From Actinomadura pelletieri DSM 43383 (GTDB taxonomy: Bacteria; Actinomycetota; Actinomycetes; Streptosporangiales; Streptosporangiaceae): 64,000 bases of DNA. Position 1 is the stretch's first letter, and every line of letters begins with the position of its first letter. The notes under the pieces were generated by a model. That model had not been told where the DNA came from. It searched no databases and was given only the letters and a program-made list of their open reading frames with translations. Shown piece by piece: positions 1-8,480 of the stretch. The position numbers and the translations under genes are program-made. The DNA is taken from the NCBI RefSeq assembly GCF_003634705.1, contig NZ_RBWU01000001.1, positions 372,001 through 436,000 of the forward strand, in the 5' to 3' direction.

Positions 1-1
1 G

Positions 2-1252
2 CTGGCCCGCGACGAGGACTTCCGCGCGCGCTTCCGTCGCGAGGCCGAATGCGCGATGCGCGTCCCCGCGTTCGCCACCGCGGAGGTGCTGGCCGCCGAT
101 CCGGACGCACCCGTCCCGTACCTGGTCACCGAGTACATCGACGGTCCCACGCTGCATGAGCTGGTGGCGGGCGACGGACCCCTGTACGGCGCCGAGTTGC
201 ACCAGTTGGCGGTCGCGGTGGCCACGGCACTGAAGGGGGTGCACGGCGCCGGGATCATGCACCGTGACCTCAAGCCCGGCAATGTACTGCTGTCCCGGTT
301 CGGCCCACGGGTGATCGACTTCGGGATCGCGCGCACGCCGGACGCCACCCGCATGACCAGCCAGGGTCAGGCCGTGGGCACCCCGTCCTACATGGCGCCC
401 GAGCAGCTCCTCAACAGCCCGGGGCCCGCGTCCGACATCTTCGCCTGGGGCGGGGTGGTCGTGTTCGCGGGCACCGGGCACCGCCCGTTCGGCGGCGACA
501 CGCTCCAGCAGATGGTCGGGCAGATCATGGGCGAGGAACCCGACCTCGGCGGGCTGCCGCCGAACCTGCGCAGCGTGGTAGCCGCGGCGATGCGCAAAGA
601 CCCGGACGACCGCCCGACCGCAGCGGAGCTACTGGAGATGCTGGAGTCGGCAAGCGGCAACTCCACCATGCCGCAGATGCCGCCGAACGTGATGATCGAG
701 GCGATCGTCCCCCCGCCGACGCGGGCTCAGGCCGCCGAGCGGACCACGACCGATGTGCACACCACAAAAAAGCTTCCGGACGCCTTCGACGGGACAACCG
801 TTTACGTCCCGCCGAAGCCCCGGCGGCGACGGCGCGGCGCCCGCGTCCTATGGGCGGTTCTGCTGCCGGTCGCGCTGGCTGGCGCCCTGCTCGCCTGGGC
901 GAACCGGCCCGCCGAGCAGGCCGACCCGGTCGTGACCGCGGTGGACGTCAAGGTGGACGACCCGCGTCCACGCTGTGGGGGCGAGGTCACCATCACCGGC
1001 ACGTTCACCACCGATGGCACGCCCGGCGAGATCACCTACCAGTGGTGGCGCAGCGACGAGGACGCCCCCGAACCACCGCGCCGCCACGGCGTCGAGCGGG
1101 ACCGTACCCGGGCAACCGTCCGACTGCTGTGGCGTCTGCACGGCGAGGGACGCCGCAAATTCACCGCCACGTTGACCGTCCTCGGCGACCACCCACGCCA
1201 AGACACCGCCTCATTCGTCTACATATGCTCGAAAGTTACAACCCCTCGTTAG
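2..1252 (+). CDS. Membrane-anchored Ser/Thr protein kinase (5' truncated)
   Basis: The frame is open from base 2, so the start and the glycine-rich loop lie outside the window. The visible part has the Hanks-type catalytic motifs HRDLKPGNVLL, DFGIA and an APEQ activation segment, so it should phosphorylate Ser/Thr of cytoplasmic partners. A basic stretch (RRRRRGARV) leads into one membrane helix (WAVLLPVALAGALLAW). The roughly 100-residue exterior domain starts at CGGEVTITG and ends at FVYIC; the two cysteines could close an Ig-like fold. This is the normal layout of actinobacterial PknB-like kinases, with an Ig-like rather than a PASTA sensor. The last residues (VTTPR) and the TAG stop are encoded inside the outermost CRISPR repeat, so the array appears to have supplied the 3' end. 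The ligand is unknown. Confidence 0.9.
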   Translation: MARDEDFRARFRREAECAMRVPAFATAEVLAADPDAPVPYLVTEYIDGPTLHELVAGDGPLYGAELHQLAVAVATALKGVHGAGIMHRDLKPGNVLLSRFGPRVIDFGIARTPDATRMTSQGQAVGTPSYMAPEQLLNSPGPASDIFAWGGVVVFAGTGHRPFGGDTLQQMVGQIMGEEPDLGGLPPNLRSVVAAAMRKDPDDRPTAAELLEMLESASGNSTMPQMPPNVMIEAIVPPPTRAQAAERTTTDVHTTKKLPDAFDGTTVYVPPKPRRRRRGARVLWAVLLPVALAGALLAWANRPAEQADPVVTAVDVKVDDPRPRCGGEVTITGTFTTDGTPGEITYQWWRSDEDAPEPPRRHGVERDRTRATVRLLWRLHGEGRRKFTATLTVLGDHPRQDTASFVYICSKVTTPR

Positions 1253-1848
1253 GGGCGATGAGGACCAGCGGCCGAACGGTCGCCTGGGTGCGATCCCTCG
1301 TAGGGGCGATGAGGACCGACGCGATCGGCTGGGTCACCCGGCACCGCCGCGTGTTGCGATCCCTCGTAGGGGCAAAGAGGACCTCGGTGAGGTCCTCACC
1401 CTCCGCCAGGACCCCACCGCGTTGCGATCCCTCGTAGGGGCGATGAGGACGGGCCCCGACAAGGCGCCGCCGCCCTCAACATCCTCCTGTTGCGATCCCT
1501 CGTAGGGGCGATGAGGACCCCAACTCCGCGCTCCACAGGCCGAAGAACTTGATGTTGCGATCCCTCGTAGGGGCGATGAGGACGGTTCCGACCATTCCCA
1601 CGATCCTCGCCAGCAAATTGTTGCGATCCCTCGTAGGGGCGATGAGGACCGAATCATTCAGTACGTGGCTTCCCGAGGGAATATATGAGTTGCGACCCCT
1701 CGTAGGGGCGATGAGGACGGTACCGGAAACGGATCCGCCCCTTCGACGCTTCCCGTTGCGATCCCTCGTAGGGGCGATGAGGACAGGAGGCTGCGGACCT
1801 AGCCGGTAATAACGACCTGTTGCGATCCCTCGTAGGGGCGATGAGGAC
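1235..1848 (-). CRISPR. CRISPR array, 10 repeats and 9 spacers, no cas genes nearby
   Basis: A 30-nt repeat starting GTTGCGATCC and ending CGATGAGGAC (plus strand) recurs at 1235 (31 nt, degenerate), 1287, 1353, 1421, 1489, 1554, 1620, 1689, 1755 and 1819. Spacers are 34-39 nt, except the first at 21 nt. Repeats 1-3 carry changes (an inserted T, GGTG, GGCAAAG) and repeat 8 one change, so the old trailer end is on the left and the leader should be on the right. Read on the minus strand the repeat ends in ATCGCAAC, a plausible 8-nt crRNA handle of type I/III style, with a short CCCT/AGGG stem. The flanks are a kinase and a histidine kinase, so interference proteins must act in trans or be absent. 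The subtype cannot be assigned from the repeat alone. Confidence 0.97.
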
Positions 1849-2149
1849 GCCAAGGTAAAGGTGCTGGTCATCGGCGGTGGGGCTGGGAGGTTTTGCGGGT
1901 GGTTTTCAGCGGACCTCCGGTAGTGCGGAAGAGGCCGGTGTGTCGCTGAAGTTCGACTCTGTTGAGGTGTCAAGGAGCGAGTTCAGGAGATGGCAATTGG
2001 TGGCTTTGGGGGTGTTCGTACGTACCGCTGGTGCTGCGGCCCGCGGAGGGGTGAGGAGGGTCGGGGATCTCGTGTGCAACATAGCGGTCAGAACGGTCTC
2101 CTGCGCGGGGTATGAGGGCAGATCTCCGAAGCCGTCCGCTGTTACGCGG
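1849..2149 (-). promoter_or_regulatory. Candidate CRISPR leader / intergenic region
   Basis: About 300 bases between the intact end of the array and the histidine kinase stop codon. No convincing gene is seen. The region is less GC-rich than its flanks, with T-rich runs such as GGTTTTGCGGGTGGTTTTC, and sits where the repeat gradient predicts the leader, so transcription of the array from right to left is inferred. Three loosely similar elements of the form GCGGTCAG..GGT occur at about 2085, 2145 and 2193. No clear promoter hexamers were identified. Confidence 0.4.
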
Positions 2150-3988
2150 TCAGTGGTCCCGTTGCTGTGCGAAGCGGCCTGGGCAGGGGATTACGGCGGT
2201 TAGGACGGTTCCCTCGTGGGGTTCGGAGTGTAGATCCAGGGTGCCGTCTACGGCCGTCACTCGGTCGTGGAGGCCGGCGAGGCCGGAGCCGGGGCGGACG
2301 GTGGCGCCGCCCGTTCCGTTGTCGGCGACCTGGACGGTCACCTGGCCGTCCGCGAGTCCGGCGGTGATGTCTATACGGTCGGCTCCGGCGTGGCGTAATG
2401 CGTTGGTGAGCGCCTCGCTGACGACGAAGTAGGCGGTGAGGGCGATCGGTTCCGGCAGGTCGGTGAGTGGGGCGTCCATGTGGAGGCGGACCGGGCCGTC
2501 GGCGCGTCTGACCAGTTCGCGCAGCACGGCACGGAGTCCCTCGGTGGTCAGCACCGCCGGGTGGATTCCGCGGGCCAACTCCCGTAGGGAGCGCAGGGCG
2601 TCGCGTAGGCGCGTTTCCGCTTCATTGATCGCCTTGTCTAGTTCGTCGCGGCGGCCGGGTGGGACGGTGCGGTCGGCTGCCTGGCGCACCCGCGCCAACT
2701 CGGTTCCGACCCAGACCAGTTGGGCCTGTGCGCCGTCGTGCAGGTCGCGTTGCAGTCGGTGGCGGGCGGCGTCCTCGGCCGCGACGATCCGTGCGAGCAG
2801 TGCTCGGACCTGGGTGAGGTGGGCGCGTGCGGTCGCCTGGAGGCGGGTGTTCTCCAGGACGAGCCGGGTCGCCTCGGTCACGGCCTCCAGCAGTCGTGGT
2901 TCGGAGTGCAGAGATGGGTGATGGATCAGCACCGCCACCGGGTCGTCCGGGTCGCCGATCGTGGTGATCGCCGTGGTGGTGTCGTGGGCGGGGACCTCTA
3001 CGGGTGTGCCCTCGGCGCTGACGTATCCGCCGTCCAGTGGGAAGGCGATCCGTAGGCCGGGGTCGTGGAGGGTTGCGGCGAGTTTGGCTTGGAGTCGTCC
3101 GGGTGGGAGTTCGGCGATTTCGCGGACGAGGTCGGACACGCGCGCCTCGTCCAGCCGTTCACGCAGCAGGCCCAGGAAGAACGCGGCCGGGATGGACGAC
3201 ACCGCCACGAACTGCGCGACCGCGAGCGTGCCGTCGAAGACGGGGTGGAAGACCCATGGCAGTAGTGCGCCCTGCACGCTCACGAGCGTGAACAGCGACG
3301 CCGTCACGATCATCGCGAGGGAGGGGAAGGCGAGCATTCGCCGCTCCTGCCATCCGGCCGACCGGTAGCGGCGCACGACCACCGACGCGCCGATGACGAC
3401 CAGCACCCCTCCGCCCGCCGTCGCGAGGAGGCCGATGGTGTTGCTGAGGGTGGTGTCGTCGATCGGTTTGATGGGGTCGCAGACGTCGCGGCAGGTTCCG
3501 TCCGGTCGTGGCATGCCCACCAGGGCGAGGACGACGGCGTGGAACGTGCCGTAGCAGTAGCCCGCGGCGACCACACGGCGCCCGGCCGTGTCGCGCAGCG
3601 TTCCGGTCGGGTAGGCGAGGAACACGTGTGCGCCGAGCGGGAGCTGGAAGGCGTTCAGCCAGGACGACACCATCACCAGCAGCCGAAGCCATTCCGGGGT
3701 CGGGTCCAGCGCGAATGCGGCGGGGGCGGTGCAGGCCAGGAGCAGGCCGAGGAGCAGCATCAGCGTGCCCATGGGTCGCCTTGGCCGCACCCGCACGGCT
3801 AAGAAGCCGGTCAGCAGCCATGCTCCGACCTGCGCCAGTTCCTTGGTGTAGAACAGCGGACGGAACGTGCCCCAACCGGCGGCGAGCCTGGCGTCTAGGG
3901 CGATCAACGCGACGCCCGCTAAGAGCAGTGCCCAGTGGCTTGGGCGTACGGAATCCGCGCCTCGTTCGTTCATCGCCCACACCCGCAC
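2150..3988 (-). CDS. Multi-pass sensor histidine kinase, NarL/DesK type (HisKA_3)
   Basis: A 612-residue membrane sensor kinase. The N-terminal half has about eight hydrophobic segments (for example HWALLLAGVALIALDARLA) and no recognisable periplasmic domain, so it may sense through the membrane. A linker of about 100 residues leads to a HisKA_3 dimerisation helix with the phosphoacceptor His417 in RDLHDGAQAQLV, then an HATPase domain with N-box SEALTNALRHAGA and G-box GSGLAGLHDR. Such kinases normally phosphorylate a LuxR-type response regulator, but none is adjacent: the gene stands alone between the CRISPR array and the phosphotriesterase pair. The GTG at 3988 and the ATG at 3973 are both possible starts, and neither has a strong ribosome site. 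Confidence 0.9.
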   Translation of the reverse strand: MRVWAMNERGADSVRPSHWALLLAGVALIALDARLAAGWGTFRPLFYTKELAQVGAWLLTGFLAVRVRPRRPMGTLMLLLGLLLACTAPAAFALDPTPEWLRLLVMVSSWLNAFQLPLGAHVFLAYPTGTLRDTAGRRVVAAGYCYGTFHAVVLALVGMPRPDGTCRDVCDPIKPIDDTTLSNTIGLLATAGGGVLVVIGASVVVRRYRSAGWQERRMLAFPSLAMIVTASLFTLVSVQGALLPWVFHPVFDGTLAVAQFVAVSSIPAAFFLGLLRERLDEARVSDLVREIAELPPGRLQAKLAATLHDPGLRIAFPLDGGYVSAEGTPVEVPAHDTTTAITTIGDPDDPVAVLIHHPSLHSEPRLLEAVTEATRLVLENTRLQATARAHLTQVRALLARIVAAEDAARHRLQRDLHDGAQAQLVWVGTELARVRQAADRTVPPGRRDELDKAINEAETRLRDALRSLRELARGIHPAVLTTEGLRAVLRELVRRADGPVRLHMDAPLTDLPEPIALTAYFVVSEALTNALRHAGADRIDITAGLADGQVTVQVADNGTGGATVRPGSGLAGLHDRVTAVDGTLDLHSEPHEGTVLTAVIPCPGRFAQQRDH

Positions 3989-4110
3989 AGCCCTGTTTAT
4001 GGACGGCCGAATTCCGAGGAGAATTCTTTCCTCTTGCTCGCCGTTATCACGCCCCAGCGTAACAGGGCGAGGACGCCGCGTTACGCGGATCTTTCGGGTT
4101 GGTGAAGGCC

Positions 4111-4146
4111 GGATTCGGCAACCCGGGTGAACGGGTTGCCGAATCC
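4111..4146 (-). terminator. Intrinsic terminator of the phosphotriesterase pair
   Basis: A near-perfect hairpin: arms GATTCGGCAACCCG (4112-4125) and CGGGTTGCCGAATC (4132-4145) plus one more G-C pair, with a 6-nt loop. It lies 8 bases beyond the stop of the phosphotriesterase gene. There is no U-tract, as is usual in high-GC actinobacteria. Confidence 0.75.
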
Positions 4147-4153
4147 CGGGAAA

Positions 4154-5224
4154 TCAGGGGGCCGGGGCGGCGAAGGCCAGGGCGCGGGCGGGGTTGTCGA
4201 CCATGATCTTGTGAATGGCCTCGTCGGCGACGCCTAGGCGGCGCAGGGCGGGCAGGAAATGGTCGGGGATGTAGCTGAAGCCCTGACCGCCATACCGTTT
4301 GAGTTGGATCTTCTGGCAGACGTCATGGCCGAGGACGATCTGGTCGGCGTATCCGGCCTCGACCAGGTCGGCGATGCCGCGGGCGGTCTTGTGCTCGCCG
4401 AGGAGCACCAGGTGGCCCCAGGGGCTGCCGGGCGAGGCCAGGAAGTCGAACTCGATGAAGACGCCGCGGGCGAGGATCCGCCGTGCGAACGGCAGGTCGA
4501 CGGCCATCAGTCCGGCGTGGCCGAAGACGACGTTGGACGGGTCGACGCCCTCCTCTTCCAGGATGTCGAGGACGGCGAACTTCTCCTCGCCGACGCCGCC
4601 GACGTGGAAGGTGATGGGGGCGCCAGTGATGCGGCTGGCGCGTCCGCTGGCCCGGACGCTCTTCCATTCGGCAGGGGTCAGCGGGTCCGTTTCCGCGCCG
4701 ACCTCGCCGATGATTCCGGCGCGGACTCCGGTGCCGTCGGCGCCCTCCACGATGTCGCGGACGATCACGTCGGTGAGGTCGTCCACGGATCGTTCGTCCA
4801 TGTCGAGCGGGTGGAACGTCGGCGTGTACCAGCCCGCGCCCATCACGACGTTAAGGCCGCTTTCCTGGGAAAGCCGCAGCAGCGAGGCGGGGTCGCGGCC
4901 GATGCCGAGGTTGGTGACCTCGACGACGGTTCCGCCGCCGGTGCGTTGGAAGTCGCGGACTTCGGCGAGCATTTCGTCGAAGTCGCCGAGGACGTCGTTG
5001 TCGGCATTGACGGCGCCGTGCCGGGTGCGGGCCAGGTTCGCCAGCGTGAGGGGTTCGGCCGCCTCCGGGGAGTCCTCGCCGGGACGGAGCGCGTGGGCCG
5101 GACGGCGCAGGTCGACGAACAGGTGCTCGTGCATGAGCGTCGGGCCGAGGGTCGACGGGTTCACCGGCCCGGTGACCGTGAGCACCTGGCCGGAAAGGTC
5201 GGGAATGGTCGACGGCGGGGTCAT
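4154..5224 (-). CDS. Phosphotriesterase-family metal-dependent hydrolase
   Basis: A 356-residue TIM-barrel amidohydrolase of the phosphotriesterase (PTE/PHP) family. Metal ligands line up in order: His32 and His34 in LMHEHLFVD, Glu174 in IIGEVGAE, His207 in ITFHVGG, His236 in VVFGHAGL and Asp301 in VLGHDVCQK. The bridging position is Glu rather than carboxylated Lys, as in E. coli PHP. The set is complete, so it is probably active on an ester or lactone; true organophosphate hydrolysis is not implied. The ATG overlaps the TGA of the upstream paralogue (ATGA), which indicates translational coupling. The strong hairpin at 4111-4146 ends the unit. Substrate unknown; a role in lactone or ester catabolism is inference. 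Confidence 0.88.
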   Translation of the reverse strand: MTPPSTIPDLSGQVLTVTGPVNPSTLGPTLMHEHLFVDLRRPAHALRPGEDSPEAAEPLTLANLARTRHGAVNADNDVLGDFDEMLAEVRDFQRTGGGTVVEVTNLGIGRDPASLLRLSQESGLNVVMGAGWYTPTFHPLDMDERSVDDLTDVIVRDIVEGADGTGVRAGIIGEVGAETDPLTPAEWKSVRASGRASRITGAPITFHVGGVGEEKFAVLDILEEEGVDPSNVVFGHAGLMAVDLPFARRILARGVFIEFDFLASPGSPWGHLVLLGEHKTARGIADLVEAGYADQIVLGHDVCQKIQLKRYGGQGFSYIPDHFLPALRRLGVADEAIHKIMVDNPARALAFAAPAP

Positions 5225-6207
5225 CCGCGGCCCTCCGTGAAGGTCAGCCAGCGGCACGGGTTCGCCGCCGTGAGGGTGTCCGGCAGGGCGTCGTCCGCGC
5301 CCGAGAAGCGCAGGTAGGGGACGAACTGTTGGGCGACGAAGCCGTAGCCGCCGCCGCCGAAGGCCGTCAGGTCGATCTTGCGGGAGACGTTCGGGGACAG
5401 CAGGATCCGGTCGGCGTGGCCGCGTCCGGCGAGGGCCAGGACGGCGGCGGCGACGTCCTGGTCGTCGATCTCCCGGTAGACGGAGGAGAGCCTGCCGAGG
5501 CCGTTGAACTGGACGAACACGCCCCGGTCGGCGAGGGCGGCGAGGGCTTCGACGTCGGTGGCGAGGTCGTCGCAGTGGCCGACGGCGATCCGGCCGAGGT
5601 CGGCGCCGCGCTCGGCGAACAGGTCGAGGAGGGCGTGCGTGGCGGTCGGTGTCGCGGCACGGGAGACGAGGACCGGGGCGCCGGTGCGTCGGGCGGCGTC
5701 CGCGACGGCCGTGGCGAGGGCGCGGTCGGCGGGGCGGTCGGGGTCGAGCGCGCCGATCTCGCCGATCACTCCGGCGGGGACGCCGTTCACGCCCTCGTGG
5801 ATCTCGCGGACGATCTCGTCGGCGAGGTTCTCGGGGGCTTGCTCCGGGGAGTGGCCGCCGCAGCCCATGACCACGGTGATCCCTGTCGTCTCGGCGAGGC
5901 GGGCCAGCTCGTCCGGTCGGCGGCCCTGGTCGACTCGGGTGACGTCGACGACGGCGCCGCCGCCCTGCGCGGCGAAGTCGGCGAGGTCGGTGCGGACGTC
6001 GTCGGCGGTCAGGCGGAGGTCGTCCTCGTTCTGGGCGCCCATGGCGAGCGCGCCGAGCCTGTCCATGGTCACCGGTGCCTTGTCCGCGATCACGGTGGCG
6101 GCGTCGTTCATGTCGCTGACCAGGTGCACCGAGGTGACGGTGTGCCCGAGGTCGGGCGGGTCGATCGGCCCGGCGACGGTGACGACCCGTCCGGTCAGGC
6201 TGGTCAC
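5221..6207 (-). CDS. Phosphotriesterase paralogue with eroded active site
   Basis: A 328-residue protein clearly homologous to the downstream gene (same N-terminal strand, IGEIG segment, and C-terminal GGGGYGFV matching GGQGFSYI), but the metal site is damaged. The HEH motif has become VHL with only His28 kept, the FHVGG His is Ser182, and the GHD motif has become SPN (Asp to Asn273). Glu150 and His211 remain. Loss of three of six ligands argues against ordinary two-metal catalysis, so a regulatory or structural partner of the active paralogue is a reasonable guess. It is coupled to that gene by a 4-base ATGA overlap, so the two are made together. It may equally be a decaying duplicate, though the frame is intact. 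Confidence 0.82.
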   Translation of the reverse strand: MTSLTGRVVTVAGPIDPPDLGHTVTSVHLVSDMNDAATVIADKAPVTMDRLGALAMGAQNEDDLRLTADDVRTDLADFAAQGGGAVVDVTRVDQGRRPDELARLAETTGITVVMGCGGHSPEQAPENLADEIVREIHEGVNGVPAGVIGEIGALDPDRPADRALATAVADAARRTGAPVLVSRAATPTATHALLDLFAERGADLGRIAVGHCDDLATDVEALAALADRGVFVQFNGLGRLSSVYREIDDQDVAAAVLALAGRGHADRILLSPNVSRKIDLTAFGGGGYGFVAQQFVPYLRFSGADDALPDTLTAANPCRWLTFTEGRG

Positions 6208-6381
6208 GTTCCGAGATCCTTCCGTTGGGGACGGCGCCCGGGTCCCATCCCCGCACGGGCGACATTTCGTCTCGTCCGGGCACCGTGCCGATCAAGGTAT
6301 CGGCCTCGGTCGTGCCGGCCCTTGTATCTCACCGCACGCGTGTTGATGTTCCCCGCAAGGCACGTCCGTCCCGATTTCGGG

Positions 6382-6939
6382 TCAACGGGACGTGAACGCC
6401 TCCCAGCCGTCCTGGCCTGGCTCGGGCAACTGCCCGGCGGGGGCCGGTGACGACAGGGCGAGTATCCCGGCCAGCCCCTCGACCGAGTCGATCACGCGGC
6501 GGGCGGCGGTGTCGTTGTACCAGAGGAACGCCAGGTGGCGGACGGCGTGCGCGGCGACCTGCTCGATCCGGGGCCTTCCCGGGGACGGGCTCGCCGGGCC
6601 GTCGCCATAGGCCAGCCCCCGGCCGGTCAGTGGCATGGCCGCGAGATCCGGACGCGGGTCCGGGCAGCAGGCGTAGGTCAGCAGGACCCGCCCGGACGGG
6701 TCGTGCCGCCAACTCGTCGAGTGCAGCAGGTGCGCTGCGGTGTCGGACGGCAGTCCGAGTAGTTCGCGTGCCACCGCGTCGGGATGCCGCCCGTCGCTCA
6801 ATTCCCCCGTGAGCACGCGGAAGGCCAGGGCGTCGTTCACCGTCCCCTTCTCCCCTGTGACTCTGAGCGCGAGCACCTCGACCACGACGGCGGCGCCACG
6901 CTCGACGATCTCTTGCGTCCCCCTGTATTGCGACCCCAT
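6382..6939 (-). CDS. Conserved-looking hypothetical protein, 185 aa
   Basis: No family recognised. The protein is soluble, with no signal peptide or membrane helix. A central segment, TSWRHDPSGRVLLTYACCPDP, resembles a beta-strand core, followed by a Pro/Gly-rich linker and a helical tail with HAVRHLAFLWYND. Codon use is normal for the window (G/C third positions), supporting a real gene. It starts 42 bases after the stop of the S51-like gene on the same strand and may be co-transcribed with it. No good ribosome site precedes the ATG at 6939, so the start is uncertain. Confidence 0.6.
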   Translation of the reverse strand: MGSQYRGTQEIVERGAAVVVEVLALRVTGEKGTVNDALAFRVLTGELSDGRHPDAVARELLGLPSDTAAHLLHSTSWRHDPSGRVLLTYACCPDPRPDLAAMPLTGRGLAYGDGPASPSPGRPRIEQVAAHAVRHLAFLWYNDTAARRVIDSVEGLAGILALSSPAPAGQLPEPGQDGWEAFTSR

Positions 6940-6981
6940 TGCAACAGCATGCCATGCGCAGTTCGGGTCGCGCGCTGTCCG

Positions 6982-8277
6982 TCAGGTGGGTTCCGGCTGC
7001 CAGTGGGTGCCGTCCGGTGTGTCGCGTACCTCCACTCCGGCCGCTTTCAGCGCGTCCCGGACGGCGTCGGCGAGCGAATAGCAGCCCGTGCGACGCAGTT
7101 CGGCGCGGACTCGGACGAGCGGTTCGACCGCCGGTGCCAGGACGTCCCGTGGGTCGGTGAGGCCGCGTCCCGCCGTCTGCCCGAGCCGGACGACCAGGGT
7201 TCGCATCACGTCCCTGGCCCAGTCGGTGCCGCCCTCGTCCTCCTCGGTGTCCCCGGCCCACTCGGCCACGGCGGCGTCGATGTCGAGCACGGCCCGGACG
7301 AGCGCCTCGGCGTCGCCCTCGCGGACACCGGCCTCGAAGCGCCGCTCGCAGCCGACGACGGTGTCGCGCAGCGTCGCGGGCGGTGGGGCCGCTTCGGTGG
7401 CGTCGTCCCGGGGCGCGACGGGCGCCCGCCGCGCCGTCTCGCCGCGGACCAGCGCGCGCAGGTCGCTCAGGGCCAGCCGCTCGCCGGACGGGACGACCAC
7501 GCTCTCCCCCGACCGCCGGACGGTCATGGAGCCCCGGCCGCGCACCTCCACCAGGTCACGACCCACATCGATCACGGCGGCCGTGTGCTCGTCCAGGCCC
7601 AGCACCGCCGCGCCGTCCGGCAGTTCCCGCTCCAGCACCCGCAGCCGCCGCTCCCCCAGGTAGCAGTACCGCGTGTCGTGGGTGCCGCCCTCGGCGTTGT
7701 CGTAGTGCGGGATCAGCGCGACCTTCAGCCCCAGGCATCCGAGGACGTCCAGGCCCTCCAGCCAGTGCGGGCGCGCGCCCGCCTTGTAGATCTCGTAGAC
7801 CGGCAGCGCGTACGCGCCGAGCGTGCACGCCGCCGCCGACGCGAACACCAGCGCCGCGCGGCCCGTCCGCACATGGTCGGCCAGCGCGTCGCCCACCGGC
7901 CCGCCCCGCCATTGCGCCAGCGCGTACGTCGGGCTTCCCGGACCGGCGAACAGCCAGTCCGCGCCGCGCACCGCCGCCAGCCCGACGTCGGCGGCGCGCG
8001 CCCGAGCGCCGTCGTCCTCGCTGCTCGTGCCGATCTCGGCTAATCCGCGCAGGCCGGGCGGCACGTCCACGGTCAGCCCGACGCTCCGCTCGAAGTACGT
8101 CTGCGCCCGCGTCGAGATCTCGGCGACGTTCTCTTGGAAGCCGTACGGCGTGTCCAGCAGCACCGCCGACGTCGGTCGTAGCCGGTCGACCAACTCCCGG
8201 TGCACGCTCACCATCGTCGGACTGGTCTCACCGGACCCCATCAGCACCAGCACCGGTTCCCGCGTTCCGTCGCGCAA
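6982..8277 (-). CDS. S51-like (class I amidotransferase fold) domain fused to a CysRS-like C-terminal domain
   Basis: A 431-residue two-part protein. Residues 8-250 look like the peptidase S51/cyanophycinase fold: early VLMGSGETSP, a GPGSPTY oxyanion-like turn at about 112-118, and a nucleophile-elbow candidate Ser147 in FASAAAC, with His191 in LIPHYDN. Residues about 300-431 resemble the C-terminal helical domain of cysteinyl-tRNA synthetase, ending in AVRDALKAAGVEVRDTPDGT, the usual CysRS tail pattern (IRDxLxxxGVxIxDTPxGT). The tRNA synthetase catalytic domain is absent. The role is unknown; processing of a cysteinyl or peptidyl conjugate is speculation. Start is TTG with GGGGGTC upstream. 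The 185-aa gene follows closely. Confidence 0.72.
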   Translation of the reverse strand: MRDGTREPVLVLMGSGETSPTMVSVHRELVDRLRPTSAVLLDTPYGFQENVAEISTRAQTYFERSVGLTVDVPPGLRGLAEIGTSSEDDGARARAADVGLAAVRGADWLFAGPGSPTYALAQWRGGPVGDALADHVRTGRAALVFASAAACTLGAYALPVYEIYKAGARPHWLEGLDVLGCLGLKVALIPHYDNAEGGTHDTRYCYLGERRLRVLERELPDGAAVLGLDEHTAAVIDVGRDLVEVRGRGSMTVRRSGESVVVPSGERLALSDLRALVRGETARRAPVAPRDDATEAAPPPATLRDTVVGCERRFEAGVREGDAEALVRAVLDIDAAVAEWAGDTEEDEGGTDWARDVMRTLVVRLGQTAGRGLTDPRDVLAPAVEPLVRVRAELRRTGCYSLADAVRDALKAAGVEVRDTPDGTHWQPEPT

Positions 8278-8480
8278 GCCGACCCCCTATCCCAGACCCG
8301 TGCCCCCGCTTTCTCGCTCCTACCTGTGAGGATCGCACCGCCCCACCCGACCGTCCATGAGTCGGGCGCTATGTGCATGGGTCTCGTCCGGTGTTCGTGT
8401 CGATTCGTGAGCCGCCCGTTCGACCTGTGAATGAAGGGACTTCGTAAAACGACCCGCACGAGCCGGAAGGGACGATGATC

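Noticed and set aside
1334-1973. Open frames with repeated SSPLRGIAT or APTRDRN segments
   Set aside because: These are translations of the CRISPR repeats, not proteins.
4154-6295. One 713-aa protein spanning both phosphotriesterase genes
   Set aside because: The N-terminal 350 residues are an Arg-rich frame-shifted reading of the upstream paralogue; the two proteins are separate with an ATGA overlap.
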